Shown: positions 35,361 through 45,451, counted from the stretch's first letter. The stretch is 64,000 bases of DNA from Desulforhopalus singaporensis (GCF_900104445.1 NZ_FNJI01000021.1:27400-91399); one strand, 5' to 3'. Notes: generated from the letters alone by a model not told the origin. Numbers and translations are program-made.

Positions 35361-36455
35361 ATGTCATTTGTACCGGTTATCGGGAAATCGATAAAAAAGC
35401 AGCTCGAAGACAGAGAAGAAGAGATCCTTTCACCGTTTGCAACCCTCAATAAAAACTCCTTCGGCCGGAAGGTTGAAGAGCAGGAAGAGATCGAGGATCT
35501 GCGTCTGCCGTTTCAGCGCGATCGTGATCGTATCACCCATTCCAAAACGTTCAGACGGTTAAAGCACAAAACCCAGGTCTTTCTTTCCCCCACCGGGGAT
35601 CACTATCGAACCAGGCTTACCCATGTGCTAGAAGTCTCACAGATAGCGCGAACCATTGCCTCTGCACTCTGTCTCAACGAGCCGTTGACCGAAGCCATAG
35701 CCCTCGGTCACGACCTGGGACATACGCCTTTTGGCCACGCCGGGGAAGCGACGCTTAATGAATTGCACCCAAGAGGGTTCAGGCATTACGTGCACAGCTT
35801 GCGGGTTGTCGATTTTCTTGAAAATGATGGCAAGGGCCTCAATCTCTCTTTCGAGGTGCGCAACGGGATCGTCCGCCACTCAAAGGGGAGGTCTGATATT
35901 CTGCCGAAAAACAGATCGGAGATCGCCGTGACCCTTGAAGGCCAGGTGGTGCGTCTGGCGGACATAATCGCCTATGTGAATCATGACCTCGATGATGCCC
36001 TGAGGGCAGGTATCATAGAGGAAAAAGAGCTCCCGGCAAAGATCAGGAAAGTGGTGGGCGAGCGGCACTCCAAACGTATCGGGGCAATGGTAAGGGATCT
36101 CATCGTTGAAACGTTGACGGCGGATGACGGCCATATTCATATCAGTGACCGGATGCTTGAGGCGATAACCGAGCTGCGTACGTTTCTTTATGACAACGTC
36201 TATACGTTCTACCGGGTCCATAACGAGTTTGTCAAAGCCCAGAGAATAATCAGAGATTTATACAATTATTTTCTGGAAAACGGCCTGGTCGGCATTGTGT
36301 CCGGCAGATGGGAGGATAATGTCGACAGGGAAAACTGGCATGACGAACGGACAGCGCACCGGAGGGTCTGTGACTATGTTGCCGGTATGACCGACAGGTA
36401 CGCGCTGTCGGTATACCATAAAATATTTCTTCCTGAACCGTGGAGCGTCAGGTGA
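35361..36455 (+). CDS. dgt: dGTPase-like deoxynucleoside triphosphate triphosphohydrolase
   Basis: Removes triphosphate from deoxynucleotides. The 364-residue HD-domain protein shows 'RDRITHSKTFRRLKHKTQVF', 'RLTHVLEVSQIARTIA' (first metal His) and 'GHDLGHTPFGHAGE' (HD pair), then 'DLIVETLTAD'. The length fits the shorter bacterial dGTPase-like group rather than the 500-residue enterobacterial Dgt, so substrate preference is uncertain. Confidence 0.9.
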   Translation: MSFVPVIGKSIKKQLEDREEEILSPFATLNKNSFGRKVEEQEEIEDLRLPFQRDRDRITHSKTFRRLKHKTQVFLSPTGDHYRTRLTHVLEVSQIARTIASALCLNEPLTEAIALGHDLGHTPFGHAGEATLNELHPRGFRHYVHSLRVVDFLENDGKGLNLSFEVRNGIVRHSKGRSDILPKNRSEIAVTLEGQVVRLADIIAYVNHDLDDALRAGIIEEKELPAKIRKVVGERHSKRIGAMVRDLIVETLTADDGHIHISDRMLEAITELRTFLYDNVYTFYRVHNEFVKAQRIIRDLYNYFLENGLVGIVSGRWEDNVDRENWHDERTAHRRVCDYVAGMTDRYALSVYHKIFLPEPWSVR

Positions 36456-36614
36456 CAGCGGCTGTCCTGCCCCCGCCTCTTATCCTCTTTTTACCCTAAA
36501 ATTAGGGTGTCGGCCATTTTCTGTTGAATTCGGCGTGGTTCGTAGTTACTTTCACTGCCAACATTGATCAATAAGCGGGCGGTATTCTCAAACAATAAAA
36601 AAATAACCAGAATT

Positions 36615-39284
36615 ATGACCATAAAAGAAGAAAAACTGTTGAGTAAGGGGTACGACTTTTCAGAAGTCGAGGAAAAATGGCTTGACCGGTGGCAGGAAGA
36701 GGGGAGCTTTCGTGCCGAAATGGAAAGCGGGGTGCCGTCTTTTTCAATAGTCATCCCGCCACCCAACGTGACGGGGGTTCTTCATGTGGGGCACGCACTT
36801 AACAATACCCTGCAGGATGTGCTGGTGCGCTACCACAGGATGAAAGGCGCAAACACCCTGTGGCTGCCTGGCACCGATCATGCCGGGATCGCCACCCAGA
36901 ACGTGGTGGAGCGACAGCTGGCCACGGAGGGCAAGACCAGGGACGATGTCGGCCGCGATGCGTTTATTGAAAAGGTGTGGCGGTGGCGCGAGGAAAAGGG
37001 CGGCACCATCATCAACCAGCTTAAGAAGCTGGGCGCCTCCTGTGACTGGGACCGGGAGCGGTTCACCATGGATGAGGGGTTGTCCAGGGCGGTACGACAA
37101 GTGTTTGTCAGTCTCTACAAGGAAGGGTTGATCTATAAAGGGGATTATATTGTCAACTGGTGTCCCCGCTGCCTTACCGCGCTTGCCGACGATGAGGTCG
37201 ATCACGAGGATACCAGGGGCAAGCTCTACCATATACGTTATCCCTATGCCGACGGATCCGGCCATGTGGTTGTCGCAACGACCAGGCCGGAAACCATGCT
37301 TGGCGATACCGGGGTTGCGGTGCATCCCGAGGACGAACGCTACAACCACCTGGCCGAGATCGGGATCAAGTTGCCGCTCACGGAAAGAACCATTCCGGTG
37401 GTGTTCGATGAACACGTTGACCGCGAATTCGGAACCGGGGCTCTCAAAGTGACCCCTTCCCATGACCGCAACGATTACGAGATCGCCCTGCGCCATTCGC
37501 TGCCGCATCTCAAGGTTATGAACGATAAAGGTATCATGAATGAGGAAGCGGGTGAGTATGCGGGGCTTGACCGGTTCCAGTGCCGGGAAAAAATTGTCGC
37601 GGACCTGGATCGTCTCGGATTTCTTGAGAAAATAGAGGAGTACGATCACGCCGTAGGTCATTGCTACCGTTGTAAAACCGTGATTGAGCCGACCACTTCG
37701 CTGCAATGGTTCGTGGCGGTAAAACCACTTGCGGACAAGGCGGTTGGGGCGGTTCGTGAAGGCCGGATCAACATCTATCCCAAGAGCTGGTACAATACTT
37801 TTTACAGCTGGATGGGTGATATTCGCGACTGGTGTATATCCAGGCAGATCTGGTGGGGGCACAGGATCCCGGCGTGGACCTGCGGGGGCTGCCGTGAGTT
37901 GATTGTCGAGGCGGAAGATCCGCAGAGTTGTCCAAACTGCGGCGGTAGCGACCTGCATCAGGAAACCGATGTGCTGGATACCTGGTTTTCCTCTGCCCTG
38001 TGGCCGTTTTCCACCATGGGATGGCCGGAAAACACCAGAGAACTCAAGACCTTCTATCCCACTTCGGTGCTCATCACCAGCTTCGACATCCTGTTTTTCT
38101 GGGTTGCCAGGATGATGATGATGGGGATTCATTTTATGGATGAAGTTCCGTTCAAGGATGTTTACCTCCATGCGCTGGTTCGCGACAAGCACGGCAAAAA
38201 GATGTCGAAATCCACCGGTAATGTGATCGATCCGCTGGAGGTTATGAGGGAGTACGGAACCGACGCGATGCGCTTTACCCTGACGGCTTTTGCGGCTCAG
38301 GGCAGGGAAATAAAGCTGGACGAGGACCGCATTGAGGGCTATCGCCATTTCATCAACAAGATATGGAACGCGGCAAGATTTGCTCTTATGCATGTGAGCG
38401 ATTGCCAACCGGACGTGACCGCGGTTGCCGAAAAACCACGGGAACTGCCGCTGGCACACCGATGGATTCTCAGCCGCACAGCGGCAACTGTCAGGGAGGT
38501 CCGGGCGGGGCTTGACGAGTACCGGTTCAATGATGTGGCGTCCGCCTGTTACCAGTTTATCTGGCATGAATTCTGTGACTGGTATCTCGAATGGATCAAG
38601 GCTGACCTCTTCAGCGGGGACAAGGTATTAAAAGAGCAGGCGCAGGGCGTTCTGCTGGCGGTACTTGAAACCGTCCTCAAGCTTATCCACCCTGTAACCC
38701 CGTTTGTGTCTGAAGAGATCTGGTCGGCGCTCCCCGGAGCGCGTCCTCTTCTGGCTACCTCCAGTTTCCCCGAGCTGCGGCCCGACTGGGAAGATGAAGA
38801 TGCGGTGGGCAGGATGGAGATGCTCATGGGGATTATAACCGGTATCCGAAATATCCGTTCCGAGGCCGACGTGCATCCTTCCGCCAGGATTTCCGCGATG
38901 GTCTTGTGTGGCGATCAACAGACTGTTGAGTTTATCTCCGGGTTTGAGGCGGCAATTTCCGACATGACCAGGCTTGAACGGTTTACGGTGAGCCATGAAG
39001 CCGAAAAACCCGCCGATGCCGCCACCTATATCTTCAAAGACATTGAGATATTTGTTCCGTTGAAAGGGCTGGTGGATGTAGAGGCCGAGCTGGGCAAATT
39101 GGAGCGGGAGAAAAAGAAGGTTGAGGCGAAGATGAAGCAGGTTGACGGCAAACTGGGCAACGACAAGTTCCTCGCCAATGCGCCCGGGCCGGTTGTCGAC
39201 AAGGTCCGTCAGGAAAAAGCTGATCTTGAAACCAAGCTCGCCAAAATCACAGAGGCGGAAGAGCGGCTCAACAACATGGCATAA
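36615..39284 (+). CDS. valS: Valyl-tRNA synthetase
   Basis: Charges tRNA-Val and edits misactivated threonine. The 889-residue class-I enzyme shows the HIGH-type 'NVTGVLHVGHALNNTL', the zinc-binding-like 'WTCGGCRELIV' with 'CPNCGG', the editing domain around 200-350 ('TTRPETMLGDTGVAVHP'), 'GKKMSKSTGNV' and a C-terminal coiled-coil arm (about 820-889) rich in Lys/Glu. ATG at 36615 gives a natural N-terminus, though no strong ribosome site precedes it. An in-frame TTG at 36564 is less likely. Confidence 0.96.
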   Translation: MTIKEEKLLSKGYDFSEVEEKWLDRWQEEGSFRAEMESGVPSFSIVIPPPNVTGVLHVGHALNNTLQDVLVRYHRMKGANTLWLPGTDHAGIATQNVVERQLATEGKTRDDVGRDAFIEKVWRWREEKGGTIINQLKKLGASCDWDRERFTMDEGLSRAVRQVFVSLYKEGLIYKGDYIVNWCPRCLTALADDEVDHEDTRGKLYHIRYPYADGSGHVVVATTRPETMLGDTGVAVHPEDERYNHLAEIGIKLPLTERTIPVVFDEHVDREFGTGALKVTPSHDRNDYEIALRHSLPHLKVMNDKGIMNEEAGEYAGLDRFQCREKIVADLDRLGFLEKIEEYDHAVGHCYRCKTVIEPTTSLQWFVAVKPLADKAVGAVREGRINIYPKSWYNTFYSWMGDIRDWCISRQIWWGHRIPAWTCGGCRELIVEAEDPQSCPNCGGSDLHQETDVLDTWFSSALWPFSTMGWPENTRELKTFYPTSVLITSFDILFFWVARMMMMGIHFMDEVPFKDVYLHALVRDKHGKKMSKSTGNVIDPLEVMREYGTDAMRFTLTAFAAQGREIKLDEDRIEGYRHFINKIWNAARFALMHVSDCQPDVTAVAEKPRELPLAHRWILSRTAATVREVRAGLDEYRFNDVASACYQFIWHEFCDWYLEWIKADLFSGDKVLKEQAQGVLLAVLETVLKLIHPVTPFVSEEIWSALPGARPLLATSSFPELRPDWEDEDAVGRMEMLMGIITGIRNIRSEADVHPSARISAMVLCGDQQTVEFISGFEAAISDMTRLERFTVSHEAEKPADAATYIFKDIEIFVPLKGLVDVEAELGKLEREKKKVEAKMKQVDGKLGNDKFLANAPGPVVDKVRQEKADLETKLAKITEAEERLNNMA

Positions 39285-39298
39285 GCGGACCGGCGAAA

Positions 39299-40135
39299 AT
39301 GGATAAGAACTATCTGCACCGGATGATAAGTGAGTTCCTGGTGGAAGATGTCGGAAGGGGCGATCAGACCAGCGAATCGATTTTCTCCGAGCATGATATG
39401 GGGAGTGCCCGTCTGGTTGCCCAGAACAGTTTCACCGTGGCCGGAGCAGAAGCGGTGGCGGCCGAAGTGTTCAAGGTGCAGAATCCGCAAGTGATTGCCG
39501 TAGACGGGGTTGCCGACGGAACCGTCGCCATGCCCGGCACGATCCTGCTGACGGTCAACGGGCCTGTTGTCGACCTGCTCAAGGCCGAGCGGGTGGCATT
39601 GAACCTTTTGCAGCGACTGTCCGGTATCGCCACCGTAACTGCACAGTTTATAGAAAAAACAAAAGTCTATCCTGTCCGTATAACGGACACCAGGAAGACT
39701 ACTCCGGGGTTGAGGCTGCTTGAGAAATATGCCGTCAGGGTGGGTGGCGGATACAATCACAGGTTCGATCTCAGTGACGGAGTCCTGATAAACAACAACC
39801 ATATAGCCGCCTGCGGTTCAATAACCAGGGCTGTGGAAATGGTGCGGCTGCGGATTCCCCACACCATCAAAATTGAGGTGCAGACCGAATCCATGGCCCA
39901 GGTGGAAGAGAGCCTTGCCTGCGGTGTCGATATCGTTCTGCTCGAGAATATGAGCCCTGAAATGATGACCCAGTCGGTACGTTTGATCAACGGCAGGGCC
40001 CTGGTCGAGGCTTCGGGAGGCATTACCCTTGAAAACGTGGAAGCGGTCGCCATGTCGGGCGTTGATATCATTTCCGCAGGGGCGCTAACTCATCCGGGAT
40101 TTGGTTGTAATATTGTCATGGATTGGTCCTTTTAA
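39299..40135 (+). CDS. nadC: Nicotinate-nucleotide pyrophosphorylase
   Basis: Makes nicotinate mononucleotide from quinolinate and PRPP in de novo NAD synthesis. The 278-residue protein is full length. Key stretches are 'VEDVGRGDQTSESIF', 'RVALNLLQRLSGIAT', 'ITDTRKTTPGLRLLEKYAV', 'GGGYNHRFDLSDGVLI' and 'IKIEVQTESMAQVEE'. It starts 14 bases after valS and is likely cotranscribed. Confidence 0.95.
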   Translation: MDKNYLHRMISEFLVEDVGRGDQTSESIFSEHDMGSARLVAQNSFTVAGAEAVAAEVFKVQNPQVIAVDGVADGTVAMPGTILLTVNGPVVDLLKAERVALNLLQRLSGIATVTAQFIEKTKVYPVRITDTRKTTPGLRLLEKYAVRVGGGYNHRFDLSDGVLINNNHIAACGSITRAVEMVRLRIPHTIKIEVQTESMAQVEESLACGVDIVLLENMSPEMMTQSVRLINGRALVEASGGITLENVEAVAMSGVDIISAGALTHPGFGCNIVMDWSF

Positions 40136-40273
40136 CTGGATTTTAGGCTGAGAGCTGCCTAGCAAATTGTGCTTGATTAATGGAGCGGATATGTGCCATA
40201 GTGAGGTTGTGGTATCGTTGAAGCTGTTTGTGTTTGAAACCGCCTAATTCAGCCCGATAGAGGTTAAATATAC

Positions 40274-41041
40274 ATGCGTTGTCCGAAATGCGGATACATC
40301 TCCTTTGATTTCCTGGATGAGTGTTTGAAGTGCAAGAAGAACATCAGGGGAGCGTCAGAAAGTCTCGGCGGAACAGTCTATAAGAAGACGGCACCGGCGT
40401 TTTTGCGATTTGATCAGGTTGCCGGGGATATCGGCATCGAAATAGATAGTGCTATGGCCGGGGCTGTCGACCCTGAAGAATACATTGATGAGGATCTTGA
40501 AATTCTCATGGCTGACGACGAGTCTGAAGATGGCGAAGAAGGTGAAATTAACTTTGACCAGCAGGAACAGGATGATCTTGATATCACGATCGAGTCGTCG
40601 TCTGAAGACGATGACGAAGGCATAGAGATTGACCTGAGCCAGTTCGACATGACAAAAGAGGATGAACTCGACAGCGATGATGATCCTGAACAGGCAAATT
40701 TGTCCGACGAACCGTCTGTCCTGTCGGTACCTGAAGAGTTGAACGATTTGTCGGATCTTGAGCCTCCGGCAAAAGGATCACAAGCTGACAATGAAGTCCT
40801 CGAACTGGAAAAGGGGTTTGATGACCTGGATTTTGATCTTGCCCTGGGAGACCTTGAAGAAGAGCTGAAAAAGGACAATCCTCTCAGGCAGGAGGCGCCC
40901 CTGTCCCTTGACGATATAGACTTCGCCGACACGCTGGAGCTTGACTCAGCTGATGATTCTTTTAAAAAGGATATCGAGGATGACGATCTCGATTTCGATC
41001 TCGATCTTGGCGGACTGTCTTTTGAAAAGGACGACAAGTAA
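40274..41041 (+). CDS. Zinc-ribbon protein with long acidic tail
   Basis: A 255-residue protein. Residues 1-21 form a four-cysteine ribbon (CPKC at 3-6 and CLKC at 17-20) with 'GYISFDFLDE' between. From about residue 60 the sequence is very rich in Asp and Glu with repeating 'DLDFDL'-like units, probably disordered. Such proteins occur in deltaproteobacteria ('zinc ribbon, low-complexity'), but no function is known to me. It stands alone between nadC and tRNA-Phe. Confidence 0.7.
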   Translation: MRCPKCGYISFDFLDECLKCKKNIRGASESLGGTVYKKTAPAFLRFDQVAGDIGIEIDSAMAGAVDPEEYIDEDLEILMADDESEDGEEGEINFDQQEQDDLDITIESSSEDDDEGIEIDLSQFDMTKEDELDSDDDPEQANLSDEPSVLSVPEELNDLSDLEPPAKGSQADNEVLELEKGFDDLDFDLALGDLEEELKKDNPLRQEAPLSLDDIDFADTLELDSADDSFKKDIEDDDLDFDLDLGGLSFEKDDK

Positions 41042-41078
41042 GGAAACAAGAAAAATATAAAATTAACAAGAAAATCTA

Positions 41079-41107
41079 TTGACACGAAACACGAAGTCGG
41101 TTAAAAA
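41079..41107 (+). promoter_or_regulatory. Candidate promoter of tRNA-Phe
   Basis: A perfect -35 TTGACA (41079-41084), 17-base spacer and -10-like TAAAAA (41102-41107) lie 18 bases before the tRNA. Confidence 0.6.
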
Positions 41108-41125
41108 GTCCTCTCCAAACGAGGT

Positions 41126-41201
<76 letters not shown>

Positions 41202-41220
41202 GTTTTGATAAGACAATTCA

Positions 41221-41256
41221 GGCGGTTATGGCTTAATGCTATAACCGCCTTTTTTG
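41221..41256 (+). terminator. Rho-independent terminator of tRNA-Phe
   Basis: GGCGGTTAT and ATAACCGCC form a perfect 9-bp stem (41221-41249) followed by a run of six T, 20 bases after the tRNA. Confidence 0.9.
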
Positions 41257-41359
41257 TTGCAAACAATTAAGGTTCTATTTGTACAACTCCTGTACAACCT
41301 TTGATAATTGTAATATTTCAGGAAATAATAACCCTCAATTTACTCTACACATTGGAAAA

Positions 41360-41701
41360 ATGACTGAACCAAAACATCCCCAGAAAGAAGTCTTCCTGGC
41401 GTTCCAGGTAATCCCCCGATTGAAAGAAGGAAACAACTTTGAAGTAGTTGATAAAGCGATTGAGGTTGTCAAAAATGCCAATGTGCCATATCAGGTGGGT
41501 GCGATGGAGACAACTATGAAGGGTGAACTCAACCAGCTGCTGGATATCGTAAAAGCCGCACAACAAGCCTGTTACGATTCAGGTGCCCTGGAGGTTATTA
41601 CCAACATAAAGATACACAGCAGAACGTCCGAGGCGACAGATACCTTTTGCACTTATCATCGCGGAGTCACACTAGCAAACTATATGTTTGTGGAGGAGTA
41701 G
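41360..41701 (+). CDS. Thiamine-binding (MTH1187/YqgV) family protein
   Basis: A 113-residue alpha-beta protein with the family pattern 'VFLAFQVIPRLKEGN', 'AIEVVKNANVPYQVGAMETT', 'MKGELNQLLDIVKAAQQACY' and 'VITNIKIHSRTSEATDTF'. Members of DUF77/Thiamine_BP bind the thiamine pyrimidine or form small regulatory oligomers. The ATG at 41360 gives the usual N-terminus and has GGAAAA just upstream. Confidence 0.8.
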   Translation: MTEPKHPQKEVFLAFQVIPRLKEGNNFEVVDKAIEVVKNANVPYQVGAMETTMKGELNQLLDIVKAAQQACYDSGALEVITNIKIHSRTSEATDTFCTYHRGVTLANYMFVEE

Positions 41702-41903
41702 TACAAGTGTTCCTGACTTGCCCCTGGCTATCGATTTAAAATCTGCTTCACGCTGTTTTTTTATTGCCCATTGAGTTGCTTTACGTCGAAGGGGGCTACA
41801 CTAAAGAAGGGGGATATGTCATTTGCCGGCCAAGCAATGCTCCAGGCGAATTCTTCCTCAAAATAGAAAATCGTGTTCAAGCAAATAATATCCTGCTGAT
41901 AAA

Positions 41904-42113
41904 ATGCCTATTTACAAATTTTCCTGCAATGGGTGTGGAAAGGTTTTTGATAAAATATTTACTTCCACAGATGCCGATTCAGTCACCTGTGGTGCATGTG
42001 GCAGCCAAGATGTTAAGAGGGTGTTTTCACAGATCGATTATGCGACTAAAATTACAACCAATATTCCTATCGAGGCACTTTCCGGTGGAGCCTGTAAATC
42101 TGGTTTTTCCTGA
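41904..42113 (+). CDS. FmdB-type zinc-ribbon protein
   Basis: A 69-residue protein. The N-terminal 'MPIYKFSCNGCGKVFDKIF' with Cys8/Cys11 and 'CGACGSQDVKRVFSQ' with Cys29/Cys32 match the FmdB regulatory-protein family. It has its own ATG and ends 'GGACKSGFS', as many members do. The role is unproven; these proteins often sit near stress or metabolic genes. It is the last intact gene before the insertion-sequence zone. Confidence 0.85.
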   Translation: MPIYKFSCNGCGKVFDKIFTSTDADSVTCGACGSQDVKRVFSQIDYATKITTNIPIEALSGGACKSGFS

Positions 42114-42288
42114 CGATAATTCTTGGAATCCAGGATGGACTTCACGGACTAAATTTTCATAAAGTTCAATCTTACTTGTTTCATGGATTAACCTGCAGAC
42201 AATTCGATTACCAGTTAGTTCGTATCGATAATTGGCGCAATTTGAACTCTTTCCGGGTCTCCACCAAAGAAAGGGGATGTGCTTTATA

Positions 42289-43548
42289 GGCCCCATGTAG
42301 CTTGATCAAATTTCTATCCTTTTTTATCCGCACAGCACTCTAACCCGTAATCGGTAATTTTCAAAGTTTCTGAACCCGTAAGCTCTTCGTTGGATAAGCT
42401 TCATCTTTCGATGGAAGCCTTCTAGAATTCCATTGCTTCTATAGAAACGAAACATTCGAACCACAGGGTTCAGCCAAGTTCATCAGGGTCTTTCCAAGCG
42501 TTTGCATCGGTCGAAAAGGACTGGCCCGAAGCATCTCGTTTCTTTCTAACAGATCATGAATCAGTTTTTTGCATGCCGGGGGATTCTTGCCTTTGTTCCT
42601 GAATAGATCAGCCAGGTCCTGGGAAAACAGCCATAAACTTTTGATGGCTGGTTGTTTTTCAAGGTAGTGCTCAAGTTTTTCTCTTTTAGAGCTGCTTAGA
42701 TTTTCTGATCTGGTACACATTATCCTTATGAGTCCGCCACGTCCCCAGGCAAGATTCTCTTCATCAATGAGTTTGCATGTCTTTGCAAAATGAAGATTGA
42801 TGAGCTTAATAACATGGAATCTATCGGCTACGATCTTGGCGTTTGGGAACCACCTTCTCACCATCTTTCGATATGGGGCATGCATATCCATGCAAATCAC
42901 CTTGACCCTTTTACGCCCTTTCAGTGACTTTAAAAATGGCAGTAACTCCGCTTCACTTCGTCCAGGTGAGATATCGAAGACTCTATGTTTTTCAAGGTTG
43001 CAGAATGTCGTAACAAATCCGATTTTTTTGCTGAATCGATGTTCGTCTATGCCAATATACCTCGGACACAAGCGATTCTTCTGATGGCTGATTTTCTGCA
43101 TCACCATTTGGTGGTAGTACCTCTCCACAGAGGCAACGCTGATTCCGCTTTCATGGGCTGCATCAGCGTTTGAAAACCCTCTGCTGCATGTATAAAACAC
43201 ATTGCTTTTCAGGGGCTCCGTAGAACGGTTCCATTTTTTGATTCCATTCATCCTGGTGTTGAAAATACCGTCCACACTGTCTGCAATGGTATTTGCGGCA
43301 CAGAATCCGCAGGATTACAGGCCGACCCTGTTGTGGAGTGCTCTTGATATCCCTCCAAAAACTTGCATTGATACGCTTGTCTGAGCTGCTACACCTGGGG
43401 CACGCAGTGTCTTTGTTATAGACGACTTACAGACAGGCTGGCCTGAGAGTAATGACCTTTTTGATTGAAAAGTCAGTCAGCCCGGTTAATAATCTTTCCA
43501 TAAATTGATCTCCTTTCTTTGGTCGGAAATTTGATCAATTTATGGGGC
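42289..43548. mobile_element. ISL3-family insertion sequence, degenerate
   Basis: About 1.26 kb. The left end (42289-42314) reads GGCCCCATGTAGC then TTGATCAAATTTC, and the right end (43526-43548) is GAAATTTGATCAA then TTTATGGGGC. They are inverted copies sharing GCCCCAT and TTGATCAAATTTC. The ends enclose a broken ISL3 transposase. No clear 8-bp target duplication is left, so the insertion is old or one end has moved. Confidence 0.7.
42324..43501 (-). pseudogene. ISL3-family transposase, disrupted
   Basis: The N-terminus from 43501 reads 'MERLLTGLTDFSIKKVI', then hits TAA after 'RPACL'. The same frame continues past it with the family zinc ribbon ('ACPRCSSSDKRI', 'CRQCGRYF'). A frameshift near 43240-43275 leads to the long open part with 'ISVASVERYYHQM', 'YIGIDEHRFSKKIGFVTTF', 'VICMDMHAPYRKMVRRWFP' and 'ADRFHVIKLINLHF' (DDE core). 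A further frameshift near 42470 separates the C-terminus 'NGILEGFHRKMKLIQRRAYG'. Three lesions make it inactive. Confidence 0.85.
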
Positions 43549-43577
43549 ATACCAAAATTATCTGGTATGCCTTTTTT
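43546..43577 (+). terminator. Rho-independent terminator-like hairpin at IS edge
   Basis: GGCATACCA (43546-43554) and TGGTATGCC (43563-43571) form a perfect 9-bp stem followed by six T. It overlaps the right IS end and points rightward, so it may block transcription leaving the element's antisense strand. Confidence 0.65.
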
Positions 43578-43615
43578 CTTTACGGGAACTTTTTCATCCC
43601 CCTTCTTTGAGGTAG

Positions 43616-43906
43616 AGCCAGATTGGGCTGTGGGGTGATTCAGATCCTGTTCCACCATGGAAATGGCGTAAAGGTGCACGGAATAGCAGTTATGATTGTA
43701 GTGTAAATTGCAACAGGAACTTAGCGAGATTTGATAGGTGGCTGTTTCGTTTTGACTGGCCAAATGCCCACCAGAATATGAGGGAATCGGGGGCCGGAGG
43801 CATCAAGACTCTGGTTGACGTGAAAAAGATGATAGATGCCAGATTCGGATCGAATCGGCGCAAGTGCAGGCATTGCCATTATGAGGAACTGGCAGAAAAA
43901 GAGTAA
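43616..43906 (+). pseudogene. Unrecognised gene remnant
   Basis: A 96-codon frame without a start near its left edge. The right half looks protein-like: 'RFDRWLFRFDWPNAHQN', 'GGIKTLVDVKKMIDARFG' and the terminal 'KCRHCHYEELAEKE' with a Cys-x-x-Cys pair. It abuts the IS hairpin, so it could be the 3' end of a gene cut by the insertion. No family is recognised. Confidence 0.35.
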
Positions 43907-43978
43907 GTCTGCTCTTTCATGAGCGTCCTCCCGGATACCGTTTCCGGGAGGAAAAGAATGATCATCAACGAATCAGGC

Positions 43979-45451
43979 TCAGTTTCTCAACTCCCTATAG
44001 GAAACGAGATCATCACCTGAAACGTCCCTGCTTTTATCCAGGATAAGATAGTCCAGTTCCCCATCGGTCAGGGAGCTGTATTTTTTTGCTTGGGAGAGGT
44101 AGAACAACCCGCCCATCATCACCCATATTCCGCATGCGTACCAGGATTCTTCTGCCATGAAACCCGGGCTTCCCGGCACGCAGAGCAGCAGGAGAACGCC
44201 GAAAGAGACCAGGGCGCCCATAAGCGCCGTGGTGCTTTTAATGGGTATTTCCACTTCAGCTCCGTCAGCCTTTTTTGTCTCCCTGTAGGCGCCGAAGCAG
44301 GTGTACATATAACCGAATGCTGTCCCCAGCGCCGCCATATCCACGACCCAGATGATGACATTGCGGCCGAACCAGGGTGCCATCAGAGCCAGGGCCGCTG
44401 TAAAGAGAACGGCGTTTTTGGGGACACCGCTCTTCTCGTCCACACCGATAAACCAGGCCGGGAGCACCTTGGCCCGTCCCATGGAGAACAGCAGGCGGCT
44501 GGTGGCCATATAGAACCCGTTGATGCCCGTGCAGATCCCCATGGAGATGGCTATTACCAAAAACCAGATCCCCACCTTGCCGATGGCAGCCTGCATGGCG
44601 TAACCGGTGGGCCAGACATGTTTTGCCTCGATCAACTCCTGCCAGGGGAAGACAACTCCGGTGGCGAGCAGGACAAGGATATACATGAGTCCGCCGACAA
44701 TGATGGAGACCATGATCAGCAAATTTGCCCGGGCAGGTGGGAAGTCATACTCCTCTGCAGCCTGGGGGATGGTGTCAAAACCAACGAAAAGAAAGGGGGC
44801 GATGGCCAGGATGCCGACGACTCCGGCAATGGCCGGAACCTCAGGATTGAACCCTGGCGTCAAATGTGTAAACGATGATATATCAGTAAAGCCCGCACCA
44901 CCCGCAATGAGGAACACCGCTGCGACGAGAAGGCCGACCATGTATACCTGGACATTTGTCACAGCTTTGGATCCCCGGTAATTCAGATATCCGAAGATCA
45001 TGATTGCGGCTGAGGCAAGCCCGACCTCCCCGGCATAGATTTCTGATCCTGCGATGGTGTAGAGATATCCTCTGGCGAAAACATCCGGGGCCACAAATTT
45101 CGCCAGAAGCGAGAGCGCCGTAGCGTTCAATGGAACAATGCTCAGGTATCCGAGCGTCAAAAACCAGCCGCAGATATAAGCGTGATACCTGCCGAAACCG
45201 TTATAGGCATAGGCGAACTCCCCGCCGGAAACAGGCACTTTCTGGACCATGTATCCATAGCTCTTGGCGATGACCAGCATGGCGAGACCGCCAAGGGTAA
45301 TGCCGATGGCAGCTCCTACGGGACCGCTTTGCTCCATCATGGTACCGGGTAGAATGAAGCTTCCCCAGCCAATGATGGATCCGATAGCCAGTGCCAGAAC
45401 ACCGACCGGGCTGATTGATTTTTCGAGGACGACCCTCTTTTCCTGTGTCAT
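43979..45451 (-). CDS. APC-superfamily amino-acid permease
   Basis: A 490-residue transporter with twelve predicted helices. The first helix holds the substrate-backbone motif 'GVLALAIGSIIGWGSFILPG', and 'VPVSGGEFAYAYNGFGRYHA' and 'FLFVGFDTIPQAAEEYDFP' are typical of the APC/YjeH-like group. The substrate is unknown. It appears intact despite lying between two broken transposases. Confidence 0.9.
   Translation of the reverse strand: MTQEKRVVLEKSISPVGVLALAIGSIIGWGSFILPGTMMEQSGPVGAAIGITLGGLAMLVIAKSYGYMVQKVPVSGGEFAYAYNGFGRYHAYICGWFLTLGYLSIVPLNATALSLLAKFVAPDVFARGYLYTIAGSEIYAGEVGLASAAIMIFGYLNYRGSKAVTNVQVYMVGLLVAAVFLIAGGAGFTDISSFTHLTPGFNPEVPAIAGVVGILAIAPFLFVGFDTIPQAAEEYDFPPARANLLIMVSIIVGGLMYILVLLATGVVFPWQELIEAKHVWPTGYAMQAAIGKVGIWFLVIAISMGICTGINGFYMATSRLLFSMGRAKVLPAWFIGVDEKSGVPKNAVLFTAALALMAPWFGRNVIIWVVDMAALGTAFGYMYTCFGAYRETKKADGAEVEIPIKSTTALMGALVSFGVLLLLCVPGSPGFMAEESWYACGIWVMMGGLFYLSQAKKYSSLTDGELDYLILDKSRDVSGDDLVSYRELRN

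Noticed and set aside
36744..38567. A 607-codon open frame on the minus strand
   Set aside because: It is antisense to the core of valS, has no family motifs and arises from GC-rich third-position bias.
41764..42162. A 132-codon frame over the FmdB-like gene
   Set aside because: Same strand, other frame; the FmdB frame has the zinc motifs and an own start.
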